64,000 bases of DNA from Druceiella hillmani (taxonomy: Eukaryota; Arthropoda; Insecta; Lepidoptera; Hepialidae), in contig JAYKKI010000138.1 in NCBI GenBank assembly GCA_039881145.1, positions 3,092,001 through 3,156,000 of the forward strand, read 5' to 3'. Shown in pieces: positions 24,181 through 36,023 of the stretch; position 1 is the first letter of the stretch; the number at the start of each line of letters is the position of its first letter. The notes under the pieces are model-generated. The model did not search any database. It saw only the letters and a list, made by a program, of their open reading frames with translations, and was not told the origin of the DNA. Made by a program: the position numbers and the translations under genes.

Positions 24181-27100
24181 CGGCATGAAAAAGTGAACAA
24201 AAGTTGCGGAATATGCAACATTTAATATGTCGTTGTGAGGCCTTTTAGCCTAGACTAACATCACATAACTGTCACTGCGCATCGCGCTGCTCCACCAAAC
24301 AAGGTAATATTCAGGTCTGACAAATTATGTTCAAGATAATACTTACCTCGTTAATACATAACGGGCTTGACTTAATGTTCCACCTATTTCTTTGAAAAAG
24401 GTTTTTTACATCCGCGCGGGCAGTCATTGGCAAGAGCTAGTATTTATTATACATAAATTTCAGACAAATACATTTCCAGCCGTACCGATTCAGCAAAATT
24501 TTTAGTGTTGTATTTTTTACCATCTAAGTTTTCATTATCAATCGTAACTTTCGATTGCAAAAAGCTCACGCGGGAAAATCACCACAATAACTAATAGTCA
24601 ACTAATGTACAACCATTAAGAGGGTAGCTCTAACGGAAACTATTTATTTTCGATACAATGGTTTCTTTGTAACAATATAATAATTTATTTAAACACCATG
24701 CTTGTACATTTACGACAGTAAGAGTCTATTATTATGTGTGCAAACGTATTATGAATCAAAATAAGGTATAAATTCAGAATTGGAGATGAATTTAACACTT
24801 AAAAGGAGAATATTATGTAAGGACATTTTGATAAGTGTCGGTAGGTTTTATTTTTATTATTAGTTTTTGTTGTCTCTTTAAAACCATGCTTAACGCAGTA
24901 AAACCTGAATAACTTTTGATGAAACGAAGTAGCATTAAGCATGCTTTGGATATATTCCATAAATTATATAAATAAACAGGATTATGAAAAACATAACGTG
25001 CGTCTCCTCATTCGCAAAAAGTGAAGAGCCATAATATTTCCAAATTTTAGTACTTAATTACATTTTTTAATATTCCATATTAGATATTACATATAAGCTT
25101 CAAGCATTTGAAGCGTTCAGTATATTCACTATTAACTAATTGCGTATCAAACTGATAAATAAGTTTCTATAGGGGTAAACTGTAGAGTTTTAAAAAGTTT
25201 GTTGCAAGCAAAATAGGGAAAATTCTAATACAAATAATTATTTAATTAAAAATAATAATAAAATATAAATAAATATCAAAAATGTCTCTACGCAATTCAA
25301 GAAAGAAATAAAATTGAAAAATCACATTAAAACGGAATGTGGAATCCAATAAAATTTTGACCAACAAAATTGAAGAGAGGAATAAAAATACTAAGTTTTA
25401 TTTAAACACAAAATCAAATTCCTGCATAGTATTGATCTTCACAATTCGAGAAAAAAATAACAATAGTAACTTACCTTTGTTGGGAACATCGAATTTTAAT
25501 GAAAACAATTCATAGAAAAACTTCATTATTTGTTCATGTTCTTAAGCAAACACGTTTCAAATTCTCTATATATTAGTATCAAAATTCTTGTTTGCAACTT
25601 TTCTTGTTGAACCTTATATTTTGCCATTTTGTTAATTTAATTTCTCGATAATTATTCTCTATGATCATTACTTTAAATATATCTACATTTTTACGTTAAT
25701 AATATTCTATTATCATATTTTTTCTGCGTTCTTGCATATATACGGAATTATATATCCTTATCCATTAAAATCGTATTGATTGTGATAATGATCTGGTGTG
25801 TAAAATTATACTTAATAACATTAATATTAGGAGCAATTTTTACTTAAGATTACAGAACTTTTAATTCACAAAATTACTTCTACGAGAGAAAGGTAACACC
25901 TACATAAAATATTTTATCAATACATAATCTCATTTCTTTAGTAAGTAACTTCACCCATTTATCTTATTATAGTGGAGTTGCTGACATTTAAACTATGTAT
26001 TTTATTATCATCATTGAGTAAATATTCAGAGCCATTTCCGTAGGAGAAGAGAAATAACAGAATAATGACCTGATAAACCTTATGATTTAATGACCTGATA
26101 AATATTATTATGACCTGATAAACCTTAGAGATGGTGTCGAAATGAGAACATACTAATTTCTTCAATATTTAAGGGAAAAGTTTTTTATTTCCATAAATTT
26201 TTTTATTTCCATAAGCTACTGTGAAAATTATTTAGGCCAAAAAATTGTTACGTATTGCTTTAAGTTAAGAAAACGAATGAACTTTTGAACCCAGTACTTC
26301 CGAGTTCAGATGTTTACAACTGTACAAATGCCCCTTATGAAAGTAACGGAATGATAGAGTTCTAATTACATACTTATTCACTTATCCTTGTTTTTGTGAC
26401 AATAAGGTAGAAAATGTTTGAAAAACTTTAGTTAACGTTTGAATAGTACGTACCTATAAAATTGTCTATTCTCTACAAATACCAAATTTTAAGCGCTTGG
26501 CTCAAATAAATATTCCCAAATGACATGATTACGTAATTGCGTAAAACGGTCCCTCGAATACTTCCAACGTTTAAATTAAAAATGAATAGTATGTCCTGTG
26601 TAGGTCACGTGTCACCCATAAAACCTCTCCAAAGTTTATTTTCATTCATAATTTGATAATTGAATACAATTAAAAGAAAAGGTTTAATAAAATAACTTAT
26701 TAACACTGTAATAATGGCCATGTTTTTATATGAGCGTTATTGACATATAACTTTAAAAACCATATCGTTAAGTTTAATGACTTGAATAATTGTACTGTTG
26801 AAACAATTGGCTATAATTTTATTCATTATTCTTGAAATATTACCGTTTATTTATTTTACGTATTTAATTGTTTAATTATATTTAGAAAAGAACATGAAAT
26901 ATTTTGAAGTGTTTAAAATAAAGTTTTAAAAATATTATTGCCAATTCTTCTGTAAATTGACCAACAGACGACGTTCGAAGAGCGTTACACGGACGCAACA
27001 TAAAAATGTTTCTTAGTGTAAATTAAAAAAATAAGCCACCAAATAAAGACGAATATAGAATTCAAAGCCAAGAACTCTAAGCCAATATTTCCAAAAAAAG

Positions 27101-27716
27101 AAACTATAGAACATCGTTCCATTATCTGATATAACAATCAATCGTTTAGAGAAGAACCAATTTTCATGCTCACTAAACTGAATGCTACCTCCTACATATT
27201 ACTAAAGAAAAACTAATATTTTTTAATTGGTCGTTTTAGATTTTATTTAAGAAGAAAATTTAAAAAATACAAAGTGATATTATATGCATTAAGACATTTT
27301 ATAATAACATTTTAAATATTCTTTTTTTTAACTCCAATCATGTTACCTTGTGCAAAATGGTTTTTATCATATCTTTAAAAATTTTGCTGTGATCAAGTTG
27401 TCAAAATCCGATTATGACATTGTTCAGATTAAATACGTAATATATGGAATGATTGATTGATAATAAGTGATATATGGATTTAACTAACATCTACAAATCT
27501 TAATATTTCCCATTTTACTACACATCTATAAATATTTTTCCAAATATCTACATTTTTATAGGTACAAACAATTTATATTTTAATGTGTGTTTGTGAATTA
27601 AAAGGAAACGACGTTACGTATCCGAAAAATTAATCCACGATTTTCAGCCTATAAATATGACGTTTGCAAGCTATATTTAAATAATTTGCAAACTTTATTG
27701 AACAATATTTCTTTCT
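24181..27716. other. A+T-rich stretch, no gene
   Basis: No gene supported. A less A+T-rich patch at 24220-24430 ('cactgcgcatcgcgctgctc', 'acatccgcgcgggcag') may be another transposon remnant. Small tandem repeats at 26064-26128 and 26181-26214 are listed separately. Confidence 0.45.
26064..26214. repeat. Two small tandem repeats
   Basis: 'atgacctgata' occurs at 26064, 26090 and 26110, each followed by 'aa'. At 26181-26214 a 17-bp unit 'ttttttatttccataa' is duplicated head to tail. Both look like replication slippage. Confidence 0.7.
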
Positions 27717-27801
27717 AAACAATGATAGGATCCCAAAATAAAATGAAAAATTGTCTGCAGCAGACAATTTTTCATTTTATTTTGGGATCCTATCATTGTT
27801 T
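27717..27801. repeat. Perfect 42-bp palindrome, 1-base spacer
   Basis: Arms 27717-27758 and 27760-27801 are exact reverse complements over 42 bases, separated by a single A at 27759. The sequence is mixed and includes 'ggatccc' and 'gtctgc'. The arms stop abruptly at both ends, and no target duplication is seen. A spacer this short with no mismatches points to a recent event, or to an assembly or amplification foldback artefact. Confidence 0.95.
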
Positions 27802-28143
27802 TTTGTGATACTTACGTATGCACACTGTTGAATTATTTTTGAAATACTCATCTCAATTGTACAAGTCAATAGGCCTTATCATTTTAATACAAATCTATAT
27901 TTATACCGGTTTCTTGGCTAACTTGTATAAGTAATGATTTGTATCTGAAATAATAGACATTAACAGTTACGATGAAAAATTCTGCGTACAACTTCATACA
28001 CGTGGCAGAAATGAAACTTCTTTAGGGATCTAAACCTCGATTTGTAAGTATCTACTGACAGGTTAAACGTCAGAGACGGAGAGAAAAAGAGAAATATTTA
28101 CTAACCATAAATATTATTTACAGTTGAAATACATAGAGCATAA

Positions 28144-28675
28144 GCGCATGCGTACACTTAAAAATTGTAAACGTGTTTGAGGGCAAGATAAATACATTGA
28201 ATTAAATATTAAAAACATATGCGAAATGTGTGTGCCTAGAATTCAATTCCTAAATTCCTATAAGAAGGTTTGAATAGGATACATTCTGAAAAAATAACGT
28301 TAACGATACATTACGTAAACCTCTAAAACATGTTCATATAAATTTACATAGACAAATATCAATTAAAATATTATCTACAATGGCAGAAAACTGCTAAATA
28401 AAATTAAAGGAAGTCGGCATGTATTGCACGTATTGTAAATCATATTTAAGATAACTATATAGGTCGGTTAATTGCAGATTTATAAGTAAGTTAAGTACAA
28501 ATATTATTAGTCTTGTAATGGGCGAATTTCATGCAAAATTGGTAAAAAATAAATCACAAATAGATAAACAAATTGATAAAATTTTGACTGTTTACTTTAG
28601 ACACCCATAACGTACAAAACAGCTAACAGCATTAGTGAGCGCCATTTTTATTTGTTTTCGCGCATGCGTACACTT
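28144..28675 (+). promoter_or_regulatory. Paired 'gcgcatgcgtacactt' motifs
   Basis: The same 16 bases occur at 28144-28159 and 28660-28675, 516 bp apart, in DNA otherwise poor in CpG. The core 'gcgcatgcg' resembles the palindromic NRF-1/ewg binding site. No promoter or transcript can be shown, so a regulatory role is only a suggestion; a decayed repeat pair is the alternative. Confidence 0.25.
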
Positions 28676-28999
28676 CGTGTCTTATTCTTTTATGTTCACT
28701 CATTCACTTCCAAAGTTGACGTAAAATAATCACATTCCAAGGTTCGCAAACAATGTTAAACTTAGAACCATCTTAATGTTAGTATTGTCTGAATTACCAG
28801 CTGTTAAACCTTTGCAAAATCTTTGCACTATGTGATTATTTACTTATCAATAAGGCATACCAGGGTTTCTTATGCTATCAAACAAATATATCTAGTAAAC
28901 ATCTTTCTCCATTTCAATTATTAAGTAATCGTTTGTTATTTTGATTTCGTTAGTGGTTAACTGAAAACATGTATAAAAAAAGAGGAACGTCATAAATAG

Positions 29000-29790
29000 A
29001 TGTGAAAATAAATTTAACGCACCTTCTACTATTCACAGTTTATCACCAGCTGCTCCCACATTAAAAACATAAACAAGCTTCCTAAACATAAAACAAAATT
29101 AACACGTTCGCCGAGAATTATGGAAAGGCAGTTCTGAAACTACTCACGTATTATAAAAATACTTGAAAACATCGTTTTTACCTTTTAGGGTGGATCGTAA
29201 TTGCATTTATATTAGATCATAAAAACATGCATTTATATTAGATCATAAAAGAGTTGGAAAAAAAAACCCTAATATGTTCTCGTGTGTAGAGATGGCTGCT
29301 ATAATAGGCTTCGGTTTAATAAAATTAAAAGTATTTTAAGTGGTCATAGTATGATTTCCTAGTTACAGCTGGAGTTGTTAAAAGGAAATTATTGAAAGTT
29401 TAATTTGTGAGAACTGAACGAGGGAAACATAGATTTTATGTATTTCCAATTGGTAATTTCTGTTGTACTTACATATGTAATTTATAAACAATATTTCTTC
29501 ATTAGGAGGAAAGACCCTGGTCATCATAATGGAAATTGATAACCACGGATTTTTTTTTATTTCAAATACTTCATTCTTTATGCGATTGCAGATGATTTTT
29601 TTTTCTCCTTCATTGCATAGCCAAAGGAATGTGCTTTATTAACCAAATAATTACAACTCTGGTAACTCTGTGGGTAATAAACTTTTAACATTTTGATCTG
29701 TTAGTCTGTACGTATGTACCTAAGAAAGTATGTACGTATATATATATTTACGAATGAGGACACGCTACGGGTAGCAAGTCTTAGTAATTA
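29000..29790. repeat. Segmental duplication, block X copy 1
   Basis: Matches blocks X2 (31480-32930) and X3 (38985-39920). Landmarks shared by all three: 'caccagc.gctcccac', '..ggcagttctgaaactact', 'accataaaag'-like, then '(t/g)g(g/a)agttgtta', 'agaactgaacgagg', 'tttttatttcaaatactt'. A 'gtacgtatgtac'-rich tail near 29705 recurs at 39790-39870 in X3. No open frame is shared among the copies. Confidence 0.7.
29202..29250 (+). repeat. 26-bp tandem duplication
   Basis: 'tgcatttatattagatcata' plus 'aaa' occurs at 29202-29224 and 29228-29250, absent from the matching place in the other X blocks. It is therefore a later local duplication. Confidence 0.8.
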
Positions 29791-29831
29791 TTTCTTAATA
29801 TTCTTTCTATCGAAAGTTTAGCTTTAATAAA

Positions 29832-30031
29832 AGAGCCACAGTAATTTAGCACATTAAATAAGATCTAGATTCTCAATCTTAAATCTAGATTTTCTATCTT
29901 AAATCTAGATTCTCAATTATAGGAAAACATGGCTCTAGATTTTGCTGTGAAAGTAAAAGAAGATTTTCAGAGCAAAGTCAACAGCCAAGTTCTCCTAAGA
30001 TTGAGAGCCTAGATCTAAGATAACTCTGGCT
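29832..30031. mobile_element. Foldback (MITE-like) element
   Basis: Arms 29895-29952 and 29965-30022 (58 bp each, no indels) pair at roughly four of five positions around a 12-base loop. Pairing appears to resume outside, with 'agccacag' on the left against 'ctctggct' on the right, suggesting element ends near 29832 and 30031. The left side carries three 20-bp tandem units (29861-29920). It sits between duplicated blocks X1 and Y1 and is absent from the other copies, so it is a later insertion. No transposase is present. Confidence 0.6.
29861..29920 (+). repeat. Three 20-bp tandem units
   Basis: Units 29861-29880, 29881-29900 and 29901-29920 are variants of 'aaatctagattctcaatctt'. One such unit is present, inverted, in the right arm of the foldback, so the left arm has expanded. 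Confidence 0.85.
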
Positions 30032-30119
30032 ACGGAAATACGAGGTTCATTCATAATATTATGAATAAGGTAGAAAATGTGCTGATTGCACTGTTAATAA
30101 ACGTTTTCAGATTCTTAAA

Positions 30120-30770
30120 AACTTCATAATTGAGAGTCGCCAATTGACAGTTTTACGTTGTATATTTCACCTCAGCATAGCATGCTATCCCTACTTTTCG
30201 GCGTCAGTTTCATCACATATTTTCGTTACGATGCCTAAAATGGCGTTCAATACCATTTAAATCAAATTAACTTAAGAAAAAAAAATGATTCAGGTTTTCA
30301 TGTTATAAACGATTAACACAATTTTTCAATATTTACTCCCTTGTTTTATAATGTACTTACCTACGGTTTTCTATATTTTCCAAATTTTTAGTTTTACCGA
30401 TCGATTTTAGTTTTATCGTGCATTGTTATGCTGTTACCAAAAATTATCTTCATTATTCGAATATGCATTTATAATTGATTACTTGACATAACATCTAATT
30501 AATTAGCTTTATCACGACAAAGCTTCGTAATTAATTTTGCGTTAATTTTTTTTCTGCTTCATGTACAGCTATTGAAGCTTCATTAATTTATCTAGATTTT
30601 TTTATCAAGAATACGCACTAATTAACATGTGATATTTGACATTATCCTCTTCATTTCATCGTAAAAATACCTGGTATACATACATATGATAAATATTGTG
30701 TAGTTAACGCCAAGTGATGGTGCTAAGGAAAGAAGCAGTAATGAATCGCTGAGCGAAATTCATTAAATCA
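30120..30770. repeat. Segmental duplication, block Y copy 1 (partial)
   Basis: Corresponds to the right half of Y2 and Y3. Shared: 'cagcatagcatgctatccc' with 'cagcatagcacgttatcccc', then 'catattttcgtta(c/a)g(a/c)tgcct', and further on 'ttaacgccaagtgatgg' with 'ctaaccccgagtgatgg'. The left half, present in Y2 and Y3, is missing here. Confidence 0.65.
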
Positions 30771-31039
30771 AATAGAGCTTCCAACGTTTTTTCAATTTTA
30801 ATTTTCTAGTCGGACACCGAGTAGTTGAAATCTGGACAATAAAATGTCGTTGACAGTATTTAACCATATTCCAAATAATCATTTTTTCTTTGAATCAAAC
30901 CTCAATGCACAATTTTTGTCTTAAAATGTTTCACGTTACACGCTGGTGATTGAAATTAATTTATTAATATAACAATTATTATTGAATGAATCCTAATTCA
31001 ACGAATTGAATTAACTAATTGACACATTAAAACACTGTA

Positions 31040-31440
31040 ATAAATACACGGATTTACTAGTACTCAGAATGATTGAGAGACCAGATATGGATTGAGTTAG
31101 AAACATTTATGAAAAAACACATTGTAGAGAGTAATTGATCGTTTAGTAGGTGAATTATTTGAATAACCAGAAAATGTTTTTTTCAAAATTGAAATTATCA
31201 ACGTACTGAGAAAAGCAAATAACAATAATATAGTTTTCAAAAAAGTAAATTTTTTTGTGAAAATGGGAAATAAAATAACCACAAGAATATATTGAAAATA
31301 TAATTCAAGGATATCGTCAGAAATAAGTCTTCGGGTATATTCAACACCCATTTGGTCACTAACTAGTTTCATATTCAACACATTTAAAAATTTGACACCT
31401 AAAGCTATTAGTTTGTTTCTTAGGCACCGCAATAACTTAA
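31040..31440. repeat. Segmental duplication, block Z copy 2
   Basis: Matches 38600-38960. Shared: 'tgaataaccagaaaatg'/'tgaataaccgatgagt', 'agaaaagcaaataacaa'/'gaaaaagcaaacaacta', 'gtgaaaatgggaaa'/'atgaaaatggaaaa', and 'ggcaccgcaataa'/'atgccacaataaa'. A reverse-strand ORF of 111 codons (31097-31432) lies here with two hydrophobic stretches (residues about 44-58 and 66-83). The same frame is broken by stops in the other copy, so I do not call it a gene. Confidence 0.6.
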
Positions 31441-31479
31441 ATATCTGGCTTATCTCACATCCATCTTATTACCAAAAAA

Positions 31480-32930
31480 TTTAACGCGCCTGCCACAGCG
31501 GATAATAATTAACTGCTTAACACCAGCCGTTCCCACTTTATTTATTGAAAAGTTCTCAAACATAAAAATAAATTTTAAATGCTACAGAGGATTATAAAAC
31601 AGCAGTTCTAAAACAACTCACTTGTTATTAAAAAAATACTAATGCCGGTATCTGCGCGCAATTACGCAAGCTTTGCGATGATTACGACAAGCTGCTCCAT
31701 TCCGTCAAAATTTTTGCTAGTTCGCCATCCAAATAAAAACTATCCATTTCTAGAATATTGCTTAAGGGTCAATCCATTAATAAAAAATCCACTAATGTTA
31801 ACTATGAGTATCCGAAATCTCCTTAATAATTGTATTTAGTTGATTACAATTTGTGTTAACCTATTCTATTCTTATCATGATTATCATTAATTTTTTTATA
31901 TTTTTAAATTAAAATATTTCTTTTATTTTGTACATCGTTGTTATTATTATTATTTTTATTATTATGCGAAAAAGTAATTAATGTTAATTTTTAATTTTGT
32001 ATTCCTTATATTCTTTTAAAATTAATACGTAAATTATTATCTATGTTATTCAACAATTGTTGCCATTTCATATTATTCAATTATATTTATGTACATTTTT
32101 AATCCATCACTGCTGTTGTTAAATTATCGTTATTATTTTGTATAGAATTATTATAATCTTTTTTTTTTAAAAATCTTTATATATATCAAAACTCTAGGTA
32201 GATTAGTGTCTGGATGTGGGAATATTAGGATACGAGTCTGCCTAGTATAAACCTTACATTTTGTTATAATGTGACTACTTGTATTTCTTTTTTCCCATAT
32301 AAAATAAATAATGAATTGTGAATTTAAGAGATGTGAGTATTTTGATAAGACCATAAAAGGTTCAGAAGTAAAGGCCTTTTGTATTTAATGTTTATAGAGA
32401 TGGGGTTACCAGAGCAACGTGTTGGTTTAATAAAGATAAAAGTGTTTCAAATAATCATTATATTATGGTTGCCTAGATACTGCTAGGGTTGTTAAATGGG
32501 AACTTGTTGAAATTTTTATTAAAAAGAACTGAACGAGGTATGGTTTTAGATTTTTTAGATATTGGTATAAATTTGATAATTTGTTTGATATTACATTTGA
32601 CAACACAAGTGACTAATTAGTCAACAAGCAACATATCTTCCTTAGAAGGTAAGCTCGTGCCTATGGTAATGATTAATATGAAAATGTAAAATCGATTACT
32701 TTTTTTATTTCAAATATCTCAATCGTTATACGATTTCAGATTATTTTCTTTCATGCATTATTCTTTTTCAGGTTATTTTTTCACACCGCCCTGGTCTGTG
32801 CTTTATTATCGACTAGCGCGCCCACATATAGTTTTGACGGTAGAAGTAATTATAGCCCTGATAATAAATATTTAATACAGTTTTTTAGAAAGAGGAAATA
32901 TTTCTAAAATAAATGATTTATTTTCATTTT
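31480..32930. repeat. Segmental duplication, block X copy 2
   Basis: Matches X1 and X3 at its left ('aacgcgcctgc', 'caccagccgttcccac', 'acagcagttctaaaacaact') and right ends ('accataaaagg', 'agaactgaacgagg', 'atcgactagcg'). About 700 bp (roughly 31650-32350) has no counterpart in the other copies and is extremely A+T-rich, so it is either an insertion or was lost elsewhere. Confidence 0.65.
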
Positions 32931-33727
32931 TCAACAATATATTATGGTCTAAATTTGATTTTGAATAATTACACGCGTCTTCTTCCATTGTTCTGTACAC
33001 AAATACGTATAAGGACGCCCTAGACAAATCGCAGTTTTTTACATATTTTGCGATCTTTTTGTCTATAAAATAGGTAACAGTCAGAATATAGGCATCATAT
33101 TAAACCATATTAAACCGCACAAATATCAATAGTTACTACTTAAACATATTTGAATCGAAATGTTAAGATAAAATGAACAACAAATTGAGTACACGCATTT
33201 TTTTTAAAATTCCGTGTCGAGTGGGGGTATTGTCTGAAAAGGCTTGTTATAAGGGTCTCGAAATATTTTATAATTATTTTAGATGGAATTCCTTTAGATA
33301 TATACTGAAAAATATGCAGGTAAAGTATGTACCACTCTCTTCCCTATTATTTCCGAATTAACTAAGAAATTATTTAAAATACAGAGTTTTTGAAAGCCTG
33401 GGCAAAGGTTGTAAGAAAAATAAAACGATGATTCCAGATGTCATAATTTTTAAGATATTCACGATAATTTATGTTTTACTATTTACCTAATTTTATTGTT
33501 AATTATTTGTTGCACTAAGATATCTATATTAGTGAGGGCTTGTAACATAAATAAAGTAATTTCACTACAAACGAATTACTGAACCCTCTATGCACTAGCC
33601 AGACTGGTACCCCCAAAGTTCTTGTGTCCTGCGTTGCTGTTTGTTTGTTTATTTTGTTTTCTATTTTCCTTTTCGGATTATACTAAGTTAATGAAAATTT
33701 TAACGTAAAAATGCTTTATTTATATTC

Positions 33728-35800
33728 AGATTAAAATCTTCATTAACGGTTATCGTCATACAGTTTTCTATAAGGAATTTGCATTTAATTATTAAACGAT
33801 CCGCTATAAGACTGAGTGCATAGCTTCAAAAACTGATAATTAGAACTGTCCACTTAAATTTCTACACCGATTGTTATTTTATATTTTCCAGATAATCATC
33901 GAATTTACGTTTATCGTATTTAATGAAAAATCACATTAATTTATATAAAACTATAAATAATGAGTACATCAAATAAATTTAGTAGGCTATACTGGAATTT
34001 TTTATAATAAATAAATACAAATAATCTCACGAATCATCAAAATGATTCGTTTCATAAATACTCATATAATATAAGCACATGAACCAGAATTATTTAGGTC
34101 TACCTCCCCCATTTTTAAAAACTATCTTCAACGGACACTGTTCCTAAAAAAATTCCAACCTTCGTACCACTTTAGTTCTAATAATATGTAATTTATTTTA
34201 CATTTGCTTTTCTCGGAGCGCGTCGTCGTTAGAGAGGAAATTGTTTTCATTGTTAAATTTCACGTTCAAATTTTAAACCTTTTCCTTCTAAAATTAACTG
34301 CATTTAAGTCGAATAAAGTTAAGCGAGTAAATTAGGATCCATTTTCGTTGAGTGCTAATGAAAAGTTGTTTTAGGGGAATCTTTCAATGGCTGTTTAGAG
34401 AGTTACGCCTAACACTCGAAGCATTGCGATGGTAAAAACAATATTGATATTAATTCGATTATAAAATTTTGTTTGAAATTATTTGAATGGAATGAAATTT
34501 CATTTAGGGTGTATTTATTAAAATATGAATTGAAATCATAATTAAATGTGATAATTATGATAATAATACTATTTTATTTTACGGATGTTTAACACATAAC
34601 CCATATTATTCATAATAAAAAAAATATTGTAAGAGCAGGAAAAAAATCATAAAATAATCCATTAACATTTGGACATGCTATTAATTATTCTGTGAGCACT
34701 GATTTTTTAATATAGGTAAATGTAGACATTAGTGTAATGTTTAATTTGTGTATACTTTTGTCTTTGGTATATTCCACAAATTGATATACTCGTAAAACTT
34801 TACATTATTTAAAAAGAAAAGTATTTTCCCCACTGTCAAAATAACTTGATCGTATCTCATCGTCATCAAATGGGAATATTATAATATTAACAAGTACAAA
34901 AAATTACGATAACGATATTTTAAGATATTAGTTTCACAAAAATATGGAATAAGACCGCCTTTGATTCGTAGTTAAAAAAATTAATTGCGTTTTATTTGTT
35001 ATGCATCATTGAAGATGTTACTTCACAGAGTGTTTAGTAACATTTGACTGCAGCATAGCACGTTATCCCCACTTTGAGGCTTACTTCAGTCGCATATTTT
35101 CGTAACGCTGCCTGAAACAGTTTGCAATGATATGCATTTAAATAAGATTCACTCCACAAAAAATAAGGAACCAATCGAAATTGATTCAGCCTTATTCATC
35201 TTGGAAGCAATCATCACATTTTTTCAAGCTCCGCTACCTTGTTTTACATTTTCTACAGATTTAACTTTTGCTGTATGTTATTATTTAAATTTGTATGCTG
35301 CAAACCACAAGTTTACTATTTGAATATATATTCATAATTTGTAACTTGCTGCAAAGTGAATTTAATTTTCTCGTTTTCATGTTGTGTCTGTATTCCACTT
35401 TGTGTCAATTTGAATTTTTGTATTCAAAATTTATTAATTGAAATGCGATTTTCGACATTCTTTCTCCACCTAATTGCGTACATATCTGAAATACACCTAA
35501 ACAATTATTAATGTACAGCTATCCTCGAGTGATGCTTTGTATGAAGGAAGAATTTATTTCTTCTTCATTCATATTTTTTTTGTAAATGTTTAAGCTACAT
35601 CAAACTAAATTAATTGCATATTTATTTTATCATAAATCCCGTCTCACATATCAACTGGGTCAAATTTAGACAGTGACGTAAAATTTACACTTTTTGCCAT
35701 ATTTGAAATTAATTTCATTTCTTATTATATTCGACCCTTAATTCACTGAATTAATCTTGGTCTTGATGATATTATTATGAGAGCATTGTATTTAATATTA
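33728..35800. repeat. Segmental duplication, block Y copy 2
   Basis: About 2 kb matching Y3 (36024-38030) almost end to end. The best-kept part is 34215-34440: the 47 bases from 'aaaattaactgcatttaagt' onward differ at about 3 positions from Y3, and 'tcgaagcattgcgatgg' is identical. Elsewhere similarity falls to perhaps 75-80% with indels. No open frame is shared. Confidence 0.8.
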
Positions 35801-36023
35801 TGTGAAAAATTAGCGAAAACGATATTTATATAATAACAATAACTATACAATGCATATTCATTCAATAAAATGATTATAAAACTGAATAAAATGCTCCGAT
35901 GCAACAGTATTCACAACAAAAAGTTAATAAAATATAATCAACAGTCACAGATAATCAAACCACTCTTATCGCATGAGCTCTAAATCAAAAACTTCATGGT
36001 AAATAAATTGAAGCTTTTGAGTC

